From: Euryodendron excelsum
Lineage: Eukaryota > Streptophyta > Magnoliopsida > Ericales > Pentaphylacaceae
NCBI GenBank assembly: GCA_033060915.1
Contig: CM065390.1
Span: 19,075,001 to 19,139,000, forward strand
DNA: 64,000 nucleotides
Direction of reading: 5' to 3'
Numbering within the stretch: the first letter of the stretch is position 1; the number at the start of each line of letters is the position of its first letter. The notes below the pieces were generated by a model. That model did not search any database. It was not told the DNA's origin and was given only the letters and a program-made list of their open reading frames with translations. Positions 11,699-24,300 of the stretch are shown in pieces. Made by a program: the position numbers and the translations under genes.

Positions 11699-12888
11699 GA
11701 AAACAGAATCACCTGGCGCCTGTTGTAGTGGCGTTAAGGCAAATTTCCTCTTGGCGCCACTAGGAGTGGCACCAGTAAGTTAGGAAAGTTTGCTAAGTCA
11801 GCAAGCAACATATCTTTGGAAGATTTGGGCGCCTGCACTAGTGACTACCATGCAATTTTAGCCTGGCTTCACTAAGAGTGACTCCGGAAGGTCCGGGAAG
11901 CATTTAAGGAGCTAGGAATGGCCCAGAAGGCCGGAAAGGGACAAGAACACTTAAAACAGTGTCCTGAAGGTAGTTGACCTGAAAAAGGATGACAAGAATT
12001 GTCAGAAGGGTTGACCGGGCCATTAGGGGCAAAACGGTCAAACAAGCTAGAAAGCTACCGAGATGGACTCAGAATGTCTTGCAAGAAGACTCAAGATTTT
12101 GGAAACATTATTTAAAATGTTCCAGGAGGTTGCCGGTTTGATACCTAGAGCCGGTATGGTCAGAAAAGGCGACCGGCCCACCAGGGGCAAAATGGTCATT
12201 TTGCACCGGGTTTACCGGAACTGACTCGGAATGATCCGGAAAGATAATAGAAGGTTGAGAACACTATAAGAAACAATCTCAGAAGGTTACCGGTTTGATA
12301 CTCAGAGCCGGTATGGTTCCCGAGGTGCTAAGATGCCTAGGGGCAAAATGGTCATCTTGACCTGAAAGCCTCAAAATTGGCCCGCAACTGACTAGAAGGC
12401 ACCTAATCATGTCGGATTGACTTTAAGACAATCTTGGAAGGGTGGACTTACCATTCTGACGACTCAAGTGTGTTCTCGAGAAGCGTGTCGAAAAATGGCC
12501 CTAGGGGCAGTTTGGTCATTTTTTTACCGAAGTGGGCTAGTAGGCATTGGTGTTGACCTGGGTTTTAAGTGTTTCCAGCTCTCTGACGGCTGTCTCGTGA
12601 TACAAGGGTTTGTTGGCAATTCCCTATATCAACCTGCTTGCGAGTATTTCCATTACTCTGACGGTTGTGATGTTTACGAGTACTTCCACTACTTTAACGA
12701 TTTGTCATCATTCCCGAGACTGCCTGATCTTGAAAAGCTGCTAAAGGGACTTAGCGCCTAAGAAGTTAACTTTCTTGGAAGGCGTGCCGAAATGGACATT
12801 TCTGTATTAGCGGGCTAGCATGTGCCAAAGGTGGACCGTCCTACCATCTAGGGGACTTGCGGTCTCATCCCGATCGACTGGTTTAAAG

Positions 12889-13205
12889 AGGACTTACCGT
12901 CTTTAGAAAGACGTGCCTGATTTTCTATTGAAAAGGGGACTTACTGTCTTTGAAAAGACGTGCCTAATTTGGAATTAGAAAAGGGACTTACCGTGTCCGA
13001 AAAGACGCACCTAATTTGGAATTGGAAATGGGACTTACCATCTTCAGAAAAACGTGCCTGTGGGAATTGGAAAGGAGACTTACCATCTCTAGAAAGACGC
13101 GCTTGATTTGGAATTAGAAAGGGGACTTACCGTCTTCGGAAAGACATGCCTGATTTGGAATTGGAAAGAAGACTTACCGTCTTCGGAAAGATGCGCCTGA
13201 TTTGG
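12889..13205. repeat. 47-bp tandem units (7 copies) in 3' LTR of B
   Basis: Units begin GGGACTTACCGTCTT and contain the self-complementary core CGTCTTCGGAAAGACG, then GCCTGATTTGGAATTGG. Copies start near 12889, 12933, 12983, 13030, 13075, 13122 and 13169. Each can fold into a small hairpin. Confidence 0.75.
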
Positions 13206-13398
13206 AATTGGACTGAACAATGCCCTTAAGGGCATTTTGATCATTTTCCCTCTATTTGGGCCTGGTAGGCCCGCAAAACGATGGATAGACGAGATTAGAC
13301 TTAGAGAACTGATTTCGATTGGAATACGTCCATATTGACTTCAGTACAAGTCTGGACGGACCATAGACAGCCGAGTGGTCAAAAATGGGATGCTTAGA

Positions 13399-13417
13399 GC
13401 TGCCCCTCTTTTTCTGT
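13399..13417 (-). promoter_or_regulatory. Polypurine tract of element B
   Basis: On the - strand AGAAAAAGAGGGGCAGC abuts the LTR start. This is the usual purine primer immediately upstream of a 3' LTR. Confidence 0.75.
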
Positions 13418-13589
13418 CTTTACTTGTCCAAGACAGAAAACGATAAAGTAAGAGTCTTGTGTTGATCGTGAGATGGTCGGAGGGACGGACTTTGAAAATT
13501 TTCGACAACAGGGGTTTGAAATTGGATACTGGGCCCAAAGGGCCTTCGAAAACGAGTTTTGGCGGGAAAAAGGGCAAAGCTGCCCAAAA

Positions 13590-13665
13590 TTGGCAATTGG
13601 CGCCACTAGGAGTGGTGCCTTTTGCAGAAAAGGCTTGGCGCCTCTGCTAGTGGCGCCAGGTTTAG
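13590..13665 (+). promoter_or_regulatory. GGCGCC palindrome cluster, candidate promoter element of the antisense gene
   Basis: Contains TTGGCGCCACTAGGAGTGG, then GGCTTGGCGCCTC and CTAGTGGCGCCAGG. The same words lie just upstream of the TATA boxes in the LTRs of this family (e.g. 24499-24605). Here they lie about 1.1 kb upstream of the ATG of the PMD gene on the same strand. Function is inferred from position only. Confidence 0.4.
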
Positions 13666-14720
13666 AAATAAAACCAGAAACATTTCTGGTTCGGCGTTGC
13701 TGTGGGTTTTGAAAGTTTTTTGCAAAACCGAGAGACATTGCAAGGTAGCCGACTTGGACATTGAAGGAACACCTCTTGGACACCACAGGTGATTGTCGAA
13801 AGGAGACCACGTCTCTGGAAAAGTCGCCGAAAGAGAAGATTTCGCCGGAGAACTCTAAAGAGTGAGTTTTCAAATTTCTGTTGATTTTGATGTATAGAAT
13901 TTCGTTTGAACCATGTGAATAGTAAAAATTAATATTTTGATATGTTTTGAACATTATGGTGATGTTATTTTTGCATTTTGGTGCTTGTTTGATTGAATTT
14001 GAGTGATTTTACGTGATTATATGAAGAGAGTTTTCTGCAGGAATTGGGGATTTGCTCCTACAGGCTTAGGCATTGAGTTTTCTGGCTAAATTTTTGTGCA
14101 ATGTGCCTTAGAAAAATGTGTTTAACAACCGTGTGAAGTTTCGTGATTTTTTGAAAACTTAGTGAATTTTTGATTTTTTGAAAAATAGAAAAATACTTAG
14201 AAAATTAGGAAAATAGAAAAACTCAAGAAATTGATGAAATTTTTAGAGTTTAAAATTTTGAAAAATGTAGTAATATTTTTAGAAAACATTTGAAATGATT
14301 TTGAGAAATTTTAGGATAACTTTGAAAACCATTGATTTATTTGAAAAATAAAACAATGTGTTTTGAAAATCTCGAAAAATTAAAGAGTGTGCACGGGTGC
14401 CGATGTCATATGATTGTAACATTGTGAAGTGCACAATTTGTGTTTTGTGTTGATGTCAAAAAAATTTTTTCTTTTTTATTAGAAATTAGGGAAAGAGTTG
14501 GAAAAGGTTTAGAAATAAAATCTTTTCGAAGGAAAAAGTCAAAAAAACCCTTGAGATTTGATTTGAAATTGGAAAATTAAAATGTGTAGGAAATTTATTT
14601 TGACTGATAATTTGAAATCTTTTTATTATTTTTTGTTGTTTGTTGTTTATTTTATTTTATTATTATTTTAACTGCATGTATGGTATACTAACACCTCTTA
14701 CCTTGACTTACCTTTCTAGG

Positions 14721-16565
14721 ATGGCAGACACGGGTGATGATGGTTCTGAGAGGAGACGTCGCTCAGGGAAGGCGGCTCGGACAAATTCCACCGGTGGTTC
14801 CAGTCGATCTAAAGGTAGTCGACGATCTACGGGGCAGGCGCTGTCTAGTAGAGTAGTCAGGGGAGTAGGTCACCTGTCGGCCCTTTTCCTCCAATTGAGC
14901 AGGCCTTCGTCGAGGAGATTAGTGCGGTGGAGGAGGTACCGAGTATGGGCGACCAGGCCACTGGCTATGGGAGAGCCTCCTCCAGGCACAGGCAGATGAA
15001 TGCTGACTTGGGAGATCTGCAAGTACCAGATGTTCCACCACTCGGGGATCTTGCTTATCACCCCAGTGTATACTCCAGACAGCATTTGCCCCCTTCACGG
15101 GTACATACAGATTTTAGAAGGGCTGTTCATCAGGTCTTCGTGACCATGCAGCGGGCTGCTCCATCATATCGTGCCTTTTTGGCTGAGATCTGATTTGGAG
15201 CCTTCATAGGATTACAAGCTGACCGCTTGAACCGGCATTTGGTACTGGCGCTGGTTGAGCGGTGGTTTGGAAAGACCAGGACCTTCCATTTTGTCGGCTT
15301 CGAGTTAGGTCCCACTCCAATGGATTGGGCAATCATCACAGGGCTTTCCTTCATCGGCCGGTGGATCACTTTATAGTCAGTCAATAGAGACGAGGCCTGT
15401 ATTCTGCTAAACTTGCCTCCTCCTGAGTGTTCGGCCTTCCCAGTCTCTTGGCTCAATCTGGATGACCGTACCTTTGCTGTTGAGCCATCGCCTGCCAGGC
15501 AAGACATTATGAGATGGCGACTTGTTCTATATACCATCTTCAGTTGCTTCTGCAATAACAATAAGTCGCTCGTGCCTTTTCGGTTAATGAGCATAGTAGC
15601 TGATCTTGGGGCTTTGTCTGAGCTGGATTGGGGATCCTTCTCCTTTGGCTACTTCCTTCGATCAATGCGGGTCCAAACTCCTTCCTGTTGGGGCAGCATG
15701 ACTAGTTTTTGGCCCTTTCTTGTTTGGTGGAGCTATGAGTGCCTGCCTGATCGTCACCCCGCAGTTGTTGAGGACGACCTTTATCCTTATGCTTTGAGGT
15801 GGGCTCGTGACCGGGTGGCCCAGCGATCGGAGATTGCTGATTTCGTGACGCTACGGGCGAACCTGGAGTTGATTAAGGCAAGAGACTTGACTTGGTGGCC
15901 CTTCATTGGATCTGCTCATTATGAGACTGTACGGTACTTGGTCCCGCTGTCCTTGTCGAGGGCTGTTTTTCTCAGTGATGATACTTAGGAGTCCTATCTA
16001 AGAAAGCGACACTGGCGGCAGTTTCATGAGGAGTTTCGATCAGCAGGAGCTCCGCTAGAGTATATGTTTGAGGCCTTGGTGGCGGGAGTGCCTATCCCCT
16101 ATCAGGAGTGGTAGCCGGGTGCCGAGTTCTTGCTTCCTCTGGATACAGATTATGCTGCGCACTTTGGGACTCATTCTGTCAGTGCCTTTACCCAGTTTGA
16201 GGTAGTAATCGGCGGGTACGTTATGGGCCAAGAGGTGGTTGACTTGTGGCGTTGAGTCGGAGGATATGTGCCCCAGGTTGAGTTTACTGCTGTGAGGGAT
16301 CAGAGGGGTCGATACCAAACAAAGCGAGATCAGTATCAGGCAGAGGTGGCTTCCTTGACGGCTCGGATAGCTCAGATGGGAGGTAGCAGGGTATGTCGTC
16401 GTTTCTCCCCTTTTTTTTGTTTTGCTATTGCTTAGTTCTTATTTCATGTGGTTGATTTCGGTTCTATCTTCTCTACAGGATGCTGGTATTTCGAGTAGTT
16501 ATCCGCCTCCTCCGATGCCGGGTTTCAGGGATTTCGATCTAGATGATATTGACTTTGACCTTTGA
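14721..16565 (+). pseudogene. Plant mobile domain (PMD) protein gene, antisense within element B
   Basis: The ATG begins MADTGDDGSERRRRSG, a basic Ser/Arg-rich N-terminus. After a frameshift near 14850 one frame runs through the PMD region. That region has the LVERWFGKTRTFHF-like block, then GPTPMDWAIITGLSF (about 15300-15350), CILLNLPP, a WWSYECLPDR segment and LRWARDRVAQRSEIADF (about 15790-15845). A helical C-terminus (QYQAEVASLTARIAQMGG) follows. A canonical intron (16391-16478, GTATGT..CTACAG) joins a last exon ending DFDLDDIDFDL with a TGA at 16563. In-frame stops lie near 15191, 15374, 15986, 16112 and 16255. PMD proteins occur as host genes (MAIN/MAIL type) and in transposons. Here the gene is carried in reverse orientation next to the 3' LTR. 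Biochemical role is unknown. Confidence 0.7.
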
Positions 16566-16944
16566 TAGATGCCCCTTGTGGAGATTCTGATCTTCCCTTG
16601 CCCTTATTCTTGAGGTGTATTTATGTTAGACAGTTTTATTTTGTAAGTTTTGTACAAAGATTGATATTTATGGTATTTAGATGCATGGATAGACAGATAC
16701 ATTTATGATCTTTATAGGCATATGATCAGATATATGTGATGGATGATGATGTTACATGAGTTGACATTTGACATTAAACTGTGTTAGTGACTTCTGTTTC
16801 TATAGGGAGTTATATCCTATATATGAAAAGCTCATGCCATTTTTTTTTATTACTTTTATGCACATATTAGAAATATATCAACTAACAGAATGACAAAAGG
16901 TGCTGTCAAACTCGATATCTTTGAAATGGTAACTTCTTCCTTTT

Positions 16945-16975
<31 letters not shown>

Positions 16976-18560
16976 CTTGGCCTCTCCGCTGGCTCAACCT
17001 TACCTTGATTGGATGATTGCACTTCGTACCTTTCTCAACCTTTTAATCGCCTCCGACTCTCTACCTTGGGGTTAGTGTATATGATTGTTAGGCTGAAACT
17101 CTCGACTCTCGGGGTTTTAGCAACAGCTTTCCCGACCTTCAGTAGAGCGATAAGCGGTCAGTCCTTTCAATCCGAGGAGACTTTGTTTAGGACCGTAATG
17201 TAGGTTAGGTTATGGGGTTTTCGAAATGACGGGATATGTAGGCTCAAATTCAATGTTGTTTTCAACAAGGTTTAGATCCGTACCATCCTTGAATTTTTTT
17301 TTCAATAGGGCTAGCATCCCTCCTTAGCTTCGGCAACGTATCTAGCTTATTTAGATCAAGCAATCTGTTTTCAATCAGAGGGACTTTAGTAGGGTTGTAA
17401 TGTAAGCCATGGTTTTGGGGTTTTGCAAGAAATGATAAAGGCTCGAACTTATTGTTTCTACTGGGTTTCTTTGTAACCTAGGATCACCTTTAAAATACAC
17501 TTCTCCTGGTGAAAATGACTCTTTTCTTTCCCCCTTTCTATATGTTTTTTGAGAGAAACATGACTATCTTCTCTTTCAAACTTCTTATTATGCTTTTGAA
17601 GATGACTCAATCATGGTCTTCTTCAGGCCTTTCCTTAGAGATTTTTTTTTTTGAGGTATTTTGCCCTTTGACAACTCTTTTCCTTCGCTTTGTCCTTTTT
17701 ATCTTTTTCCTTTTTGTGGAACGAGTAATTCTTCAACCCTTTTTCCTTAGACCTTTTCCTTGGCAATTCAATCTAACCCAATGTGGGTGGTGATCCCTAG
17801 GTTGGAGTTTTCTTGAAAAAAGGATAAATAGCTCAACGGGTTTGACAAGGGGTTGCTTCCGACTGTATGGGAAATGAAATGAGGGCCTCTCTTCACTTTG
17901 AACTAGATTGCTTGATCTATAGAGCTTTCGATACTACCTTAGCACAGTGGGGGTGGATACCATTACTAGAGTTTTCAACTATTGTCTGCTCCAGTGTAGG
18001 GAGGATAGTCTTAGATCGGGGTTGACAAAGAAAACTTCGTTTGTTCCAAGGCTTTAAGGGTTAAACAAAGGGAATATAAGCATTTTTTTTATTACTATTT
18101 TTTATATGTTGGAAAATGGAAGATGGCTCCCCTTCATTTTGATAATCTGATCGCACATCACTTAGCTTCAATGTCTTGCAAGTGTTGCTTTTGGGTAGTA
18201 TCCTCACTCATCCTCGTCCTCTTTCTTTCTGAAAAGCTAATCATTTGGCGAGTGGTTAATCATGCTATCATCCCTTCAAGTCGGATCATTCCATAAGGTA
18301 AATCATGTCCCTTGCGTAGAAAGTAGTTAACCATTCACGAGAGACATATAAGATAGCAGCAATGAAAAAGAGGACTATCATTTGATTACTATTATCATTT
18401 TTTATGGAAAGCATAGAGTTCTTGAGCAGTAAGAAAATGCAAACATCGATTTAAAGACAGGAAGTAAAAGGGATAAAAAAAAAAAGTGGGTGAAAACACC
18501 CCTCTCTTGTACGCTTTTGATAGGATTCCGGGATTTTTTAATAGGGCTTTGGGATAATGC
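16566..18560. other. Interior of element B without recognisable genes
   Basis: Holds the probable 3' UTR of the PMD gene (AT-rich, 16566-16900), a G30 homopolymer and about 1.5 kb of pyrimidine-rich DNA. In an autonomous relative, pol would lie here on the - strand. I see no DSG, YVDD/YIDD, DDE or HHCC motif in any frame. Confidence 0.5.
16946..16975 (+). repeat. G30 homopolymer
   Basis: Thirty consecutive G on the + strand. It could form a G-quadruplex; the exact length is also prone to sequencing error. Confidence 0.9.
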
Positions 18561-19800
18561 TCATATCAGCGTTCCATCTATGGTTGAGATCTTCAGCCAA
18601 GGCAGGACAGGTAGATGCTTCTCTCGGAGTTCCAGGTGAGTTGGTGGTGATGATGTAATTGTCAGCTTTCTTGACCGTCCTACCTTTATTTGTTTGCTCT
18701 GTAGCTTCTCTGACAAACCAGTCGGGCGACTCGTCTTCTTCCAGGCTAATAGGTCAAGCCTGAGGTTTTCTGCTCCGGCGTCCAGTCGTGGCTCGGCATT
18801 CCTCAGGTATACCCAATGGGGGATTCTTATCATTGTGTTTGGACAGCTCCTGGTCAATTTTCTTCACAGATTCATATGCAAGCTCGTCTTCGGGGGTCGG
18901 CATTTTATCGAGGTTATACCATAACTAGGCATGACACTGCTCTGTATCTTCGCATTTCATTTCTTCCCCATCTTTGTAATATATCTCTTGCCATGCATCA
19001 AAACAAATCTTGTTGTTACCAAACTTTGTAATAACGTTGACGGTGTGGTCTAGCGGAGGGTTCGTAGAGCCGTTCAGAGAAGGATTTGCTGGTCGTAAGC
19101 CAATAATCTTGTTATCTATCAGGTCTTGAATCTTATGCTTGAGGGTCAAACAATCTTCAGTGTTATGTCCTTGGTCGCCGAAATGATACTTACAGTTTGC
19201 TGCAAATTTAAAATAATGAGGCAGAGGATTGGGCTGGGGTCGGGCAGGTATAGGCTTCAGATATCCGGCTGTTAAGAGACCAAAATAGGTCGTGGTCTGT
19301 GAGCACACGAGTTTAGTAAATGTCCGCTTTTTCTCACTTGTTCGCCTAGGCCAAGGAGGTGTTATAAATATTTTTTATGATTGGGAACCAAGCTTTGGTG
19401 AGGTCACAACCGGGTTGATGACTCGGGAATTGAAAGGGCTTTGGGTTTTATGTTTTAAAATGGGATAATTTTCGGTGACAGGGCCAAATGCGTTGGGATG
19501 GCATCCGTAGGAGATATTATATAATCTATAGGTTTGGTTAGAGGTTGGTTTGGAAGGCATCCGAGCAAGGCCCTCGGCCTAGGGAGGTTGTTGGTAAGCA
19601 ATAGTCGAGGTATAGTCTTGGTCTTCCTTCTTCATCCTTTTTCGTCCATCATGGGTTTAGGCCTACTAGAACTCTGCTTGCTCATGGGTTGCATGCGATA
19701 AGAGTGAAGATAGTATGCCTTCCATTTTGGTCATCCTATATCTGACTCCTCTTGCCTCCGCTAGTAATAGAGTTAAAGTATCAAAAGTAATTCCATGGGC
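18561..19800 (-). pseudogene. Decayed gag of element B
   Basis: The clearest part is 18925-19308. It carries the cysteine-histidine block CKYHFGDQGHNTEDC (19150-19194; C-x2-H-x5-H-x4-C) followed by LKHKIQDLIDNKII, the signature at the nucleic-acid-binding end of Ogre/Tat gag proteins. Flanking pieces in other frames (19375-19560 and 18561-18857) look like continuing gag, and 19700-19830 contains a further gag-like stretch on the - strand. Gag would package the element RNA in cytoplasmic particles. Frames change at least twice and stops interrupt it, so it is not translatable as one protein. Its place just downstream of the PBS fits the - orientation of the element. Confidence 0.6.
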
Positions 19801-21283
19801 GTTTCTTAGCTTTTGGCTTGTAAGACCGGGGGAGAGGGACGAGGAGAGGTACTTGAAACCAACAAAGGAAAAGAGTCAATGTTTTATCTTGACAAATCTT
19901 TATGTAATGCATGCTCTAGGGTGCCCCTCTTTAGGAGGGAGACTACACATGGTCTATTGGCTCACTTTTGGAGATAGGGGATTTATCCTTGTATGCAGAT
20001 ACCTTACCATCAGACGGGAACCTTTCCTTCGTTCATGCATTTATTTACTCACTTATTCGCAGAAAATAAAGAAATATATTTAACTTCAGGTTTAATATAC
20101 AAAAAAATTAAAATACACTTAACAGGGGGAGAGAGAACATGTTTCTTTGGGGGTTCTACTTATCTAATTTTACAAAGGAAACCCTAAACTATTCTTGAGT
20201 CTTTGGATTCGCCTTTGTTGGATTTGATGTCAAGAAGGTCATTGAGAGACCTTGTTGATCGATTGCCCCTTGTCTTCTGGACAATCCTATCTCCGTGAGC
20301 ATGGAAGAATTGTGGCCCCTCTTATGAAATGAATTGATGTGCATACCGTGAGTCCTTAGGGTTACATGGGAACCCTTAGGGTTTGGGTAGGTTTAATGCA
20401 AGGGAGAGTGAACCTTGGTGTCACTCTCAATGGGTTGATCATATGCATGAGAATGCGGTGACTTGAGTTACTTGGAACTCTCGTCTTGACATGGAATACA
20501 GGATGCATGAAAATGAATCCATAGAATATAAGGAGAGAAAATATAATTGAAGTAAACATGCATGTATAAGCAATTAGATAGTCATTATAACAGTAAGAAT
20601 ACAATCATTATAACAACAGGAATAGACAGGTATAAATGAAAATAAGACCAGTCGCCCTTTCCTCTATGGTTTTGGAAAACGGTGCGCCTATCTTAAATCC
20701 GGCAGACATTTGGCTATGCACGGTGTCTATATGAGCATAAGGTTGAGGGTTGACTAATGCGTCTTAAAAAGGCTCGGTCCCCGAATCTTCAAACCTAGGC
20801 CCACTCCCCAAGGTGGTGCCATGATTGGTTGGTAATCTGAGCGGGAGAACCATCAAGAGGTCGTAAGCGAAGAAACTGATATAGTATCTTGCCCACAACT
20901 AATATACCATTCCCCCTTTCTAACTAGAAAGGACATATCAGGGTAAAAGGCAAGTATGCAGAATGTAGGTGCACATTAGTGTGCGTGCGATTTTTGAAAG
21001 CGGAGGAAAGAGCCCAACAACTCCCATTCATCCTATTCATCACATTCATGCATGGCAGTTAAAATTTAAATAAAAAGCGTACCTACAAAACAAAAATGCA
21101 AGAGTTAGTATGTGGATGGCAAACTTAATACAAGATAATATGAACAAATGCATGTTTTTTTTTTTCAAACAATTTTGAAAATTTAGTTTCGAAAATTTAA
21201 AGTGAATAGGATTGAACAAGTTAATTGAAGACTCTACATGGGTGAAGCGTAAAGAGACATGACTACGGCCTAACCCTCTAAGT
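19801..21283 (-). other. Leader between PBS and gag of element B
   Basis: No gene supported. Open frames here are short and unlike known proteins. The length (about 1.5 kb) is plausible for the long leader of Ogre-type elements. Confidence 0.4.
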
Positions 21284-21302
21284 GTCCCTAATGGAGTCGC
21301 CA
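21284..21302 (-). promoter_or_regulatory. Primer-binding site of element B
   Basis: On the - strand TGGCGACTCCATTAGGGAC starts two bases after the 5' LTR. It fits the tRNA-Arg-type PBS known for Ogre/Tat elements, with small differences. The tRNA assignment is from memory of the family. Confidence 0.75.
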
Positions 21303-24300
21303 ACTGTTGCGCCTAGATTTTTCGCACCCGAGGAATACACACACAAGCGGAAAAAACACTGTATTCTCTCGTTAGAACTCACCCTCCAAGAAGAATGAGT
21401 GCGACTAGGTTTGAATTGAAAATTGATTTGAATAAAGGGCTTCTAGAAAACAATTTGGAGTCGCCACCTAACTTGATTAAGGTGAGTTAGGTCACCTAAA
21501 AAACTAAGCACAATCCGAGGATCACACTTAAGGTTTTTGAAAACGATTTTGAAAATACTACCTCAAGAGAGGGTTTTTAAGAGAACATATTGTTTGGCAA
21601 CCTTTAGAAAACATTTATGCCCTTTTTGAAAATAAACTCCATTTTGGTCTTTGAAAACAGTGATTCTAGTTTGGAAGTTGGTTACGTGTAGGGAAGACGC
21701 ACTAAGTCATTACCCTACCCCGCCCTTGTGGTACCTACATGTCTATTTACCCTAAATTCACCTATAAGAGTCTTCAACTAACAGATGTCCAATCCTATTC
21801 ACTTTAAAAAAAAAAATATTTAAAAAAGACATGATGCATGATATGCAAGTGCAAGAAAAGAAAGTTGGAAAATAGATTTGGAAAGAGATTTGAAAAGAAT
21901 TAGGGAATTGGAAAGTTTTAGAAATTGGAAATAGAAATTTGGAATTGGAAGTTTGAAATAGATAATGGAATTAGAGATTTGAAAAAGGTTGTGGAAATAA
22001 AAGCTTGAAAAAAATTGTGACCACACCTAGGAAGGTTGCCTACGTATCATTTTGGAGGAATCAGGTCAGTCGTAGTTCGGAGAAGAGTCCGATAGAAAAT
22101 AGAAGATTGGATTAGAAAAAGAGTTTGATTGGAAGAACAAGTTTGATTTGAATTTAGAATAAAATATTGGAATTTGAAATGGAAGAATAGAGACCCTAGA
22201 CCTAGGAAGATGGGACTTAGAAAGGACTTGAGATTAAGAAAGACTTTGACTTGAATGTTGGACTTGGAAGATCAAAGAAAGATTGGATTTAGGAAGGGTT
22301 TGAATTAGGAAATGTCCGATTTAGGAAAGTTTCAAAATAGAAAAGTATCACTTTTGGAAAGTTTTCGAATTAGGAAAGTTTTCAAATCAGAAAAGTTTCA
22401 TTTTAAGAAAGTTTCAATTTAGAAAAGTGTTAGATTAAGAAAGTTTTGAAATAGCAAACATTTCGTTTGGAAAGATTTTATTTTAAGAATGTTTTGAATT
22501 TGGAATGTTTTGAAAATAGGGAAGTTTTGAAAGATGGAAAGCTTAGAATTTAGAAAGTTTTGAATTTAGAAAGTTTTAGACTTGGAAAGATTTGAAGCTT
22601 AGGGAAGTTTAGAATTTTAGAAAGATTCAAAGTTTGAGTTTTAAAATTTCTTGAAATTAGGAAAAGTTTTGAGTTTAAGAAGGGTTTGAAAACTTAGATT
22701 TGGAAAGTTAAGATTTGGAAAGGGATGGAATTAAGAAAGGTTTAAAAGCTTAACATTTAAGGAAAGATTTAAAAGTTTAAGTTTAGGAAAGTACTAGATT
22801 AGGAAGGAATTGAATTAGGAAAGATTTGGGTTTGGAAGGATTGAGAGTCCTATTTCCTAAAACAAAGGATTGGATTTTGTTTCTAAAAAGAGATGTTTTG
22901 ATTTTGTTTTAAAAAACAGAGGATAGGATCTAGTTTCCTAAATGGGAGATTGGTTTTGGTTTCCTAAAGGGAAGATAGGATTTGATATAGATTTGAAAAG
23001 ATGGAGTTTTGAAAATTCTAGTTTTGGGAAGACTATAGTTTTGATGTAGAAAATAGTTTTGGAAATATATATAGTTTCGATGTAAAAAAACAAGAGGTTT
23101 TGGAAACCTAGGTTTTAAGGCAAGGTTGAAAATCATGTTTTTGGAAAGAAAAACTAGGGTTTCCTAATTGTTGGCTCTAGGGCTTAACTTGGATTCTAAG
23201 AAAAAGGATTTTTGGAAAATAAGTTTTTAGAAAGGGAGATTTTTGGAAAGAAATCCTAGAGAGGAATTTCTAGAAAGTGAATTTTGAAAAGAGAGAGTTT
23301 TTGGAAAGAAATCCTAGTGAGGAGGTTTTAGAAAGTGAATTTGAGAGAAGTTTTAGAAAGAAGACTTTGTAAGAAGCTTTTAGGAAAGAGTTTTTAGGAC
23401 AGAGATTTATGGAGAGAGTTTTCTAAGAAGGACACCTAGGGAGTGTTTTTAGGAAAGGAATTTTGAAGAGAGTGTTTTGGAAATGAGTTGAAAAGGAAGT
23501 TTTTGAAAATAGTTTTTTAGAGGGAGCTTTGAAAAACAATTTTGGAAAGAAGATTGGAGAGAATTGAAAAGGGAGTTTTTAAAAAGTACATAAAATATCT
23601 CACTTTCCTAAAGCGAATCTAACCATAAGAAGATTAGAACCACTTTAAAATAGTGGTTTTGAAAACAACAAAGGTTTTGAAAATATGGACCATATTGATC
23701 ACTTTAAATGTAACACTTTTCTAAAGCAACCCTAGCCATGAAAAGTCTAGAATCACCCTAGGATTGTGATTTTGAAAACAAGTTTTGAAAAAGAAGATTT
23801 TGTTGTAAGTTTGAAAACGATGTTAATGTAAGTTTTGAAAACGAGTTTGAAAACGAATTTTGGAAGAATGCAAGATCATGATATGCACAATGTAAAAAGG
23901 GTTGTGAACATACAAGGTTAAAGGCTTCACCACATAATCAAGAGGGCCGAACCCACGTACTCTCCGGTTAGACTAAAAGAAAGCCCCCGACACGGCGACT
24001 CTCCAGTAGCCTAATCCTACACATGGACCGGGAATTCCCTTATTTCAAGCATGCAAGAAGTGGGGAAGAAGATGGGGGATTAAAATAGAAGAAAACCCAA
24101 GTGGGTTAGGAGAGAGAAGAGAGGGGGGAAGATGCGTAAACATAAATAAGAAGCCTACCCATCTTTATTTTGCTTAGCTTTGCGCGCTTTGCTTTGCTTG
24201 CCTTGCTTCGGTCTTCACTTCAATCTTCAAGGGTTTGTCTTCAATCTTCAAAATTTTAGGTTGCAGCACTTCAAGTCTTCAAAGGAGGTTTTGGAGGCTA

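Larger units (their letters stand above)
8429..13398 (-). repeat. 3' LTR of element B
   Basis: 4,970 bp; the + strand reads TGTCGCGCCTAG..GGGATGCTTAGA. The outer end keeps TG. The PPT-side end has mutated: on the - strand it starts TCTAAGCA where the partner LTR has TGTAAGCA. It is longer than its partner (4,776 bp), mostly because a 47-bp tandem unit has seven copies here against four. Confidence 0.85.

Noticed and set aside
12417..12761. Open frame in the LTR of B, with a related one at 25258-25584
   Set aside because: Both copies lie in the same part of the two LTRs, within short tandem repeats (TACTTCCACTACTTTGACGG-type). Length is not conserved and no domain is seen.
12889..13205. Regular repeats that could suggest a CRISPR array
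   Set aside because: Units are contiguous and wholly repetitive without unique spacers, and lie inside a plant retrotransposon LTR.
15130..15594. 154-codon open frame on the - strand in element B
   Set aside because: Shadow of the PMD region on the + strand; no protein family recognised.
17509..17793. Hydrophobic 94-codon frame in element B
   Set aside because: T/C-rich low-complexity DNA with no start context, no homologue recognised and no conserved motif.
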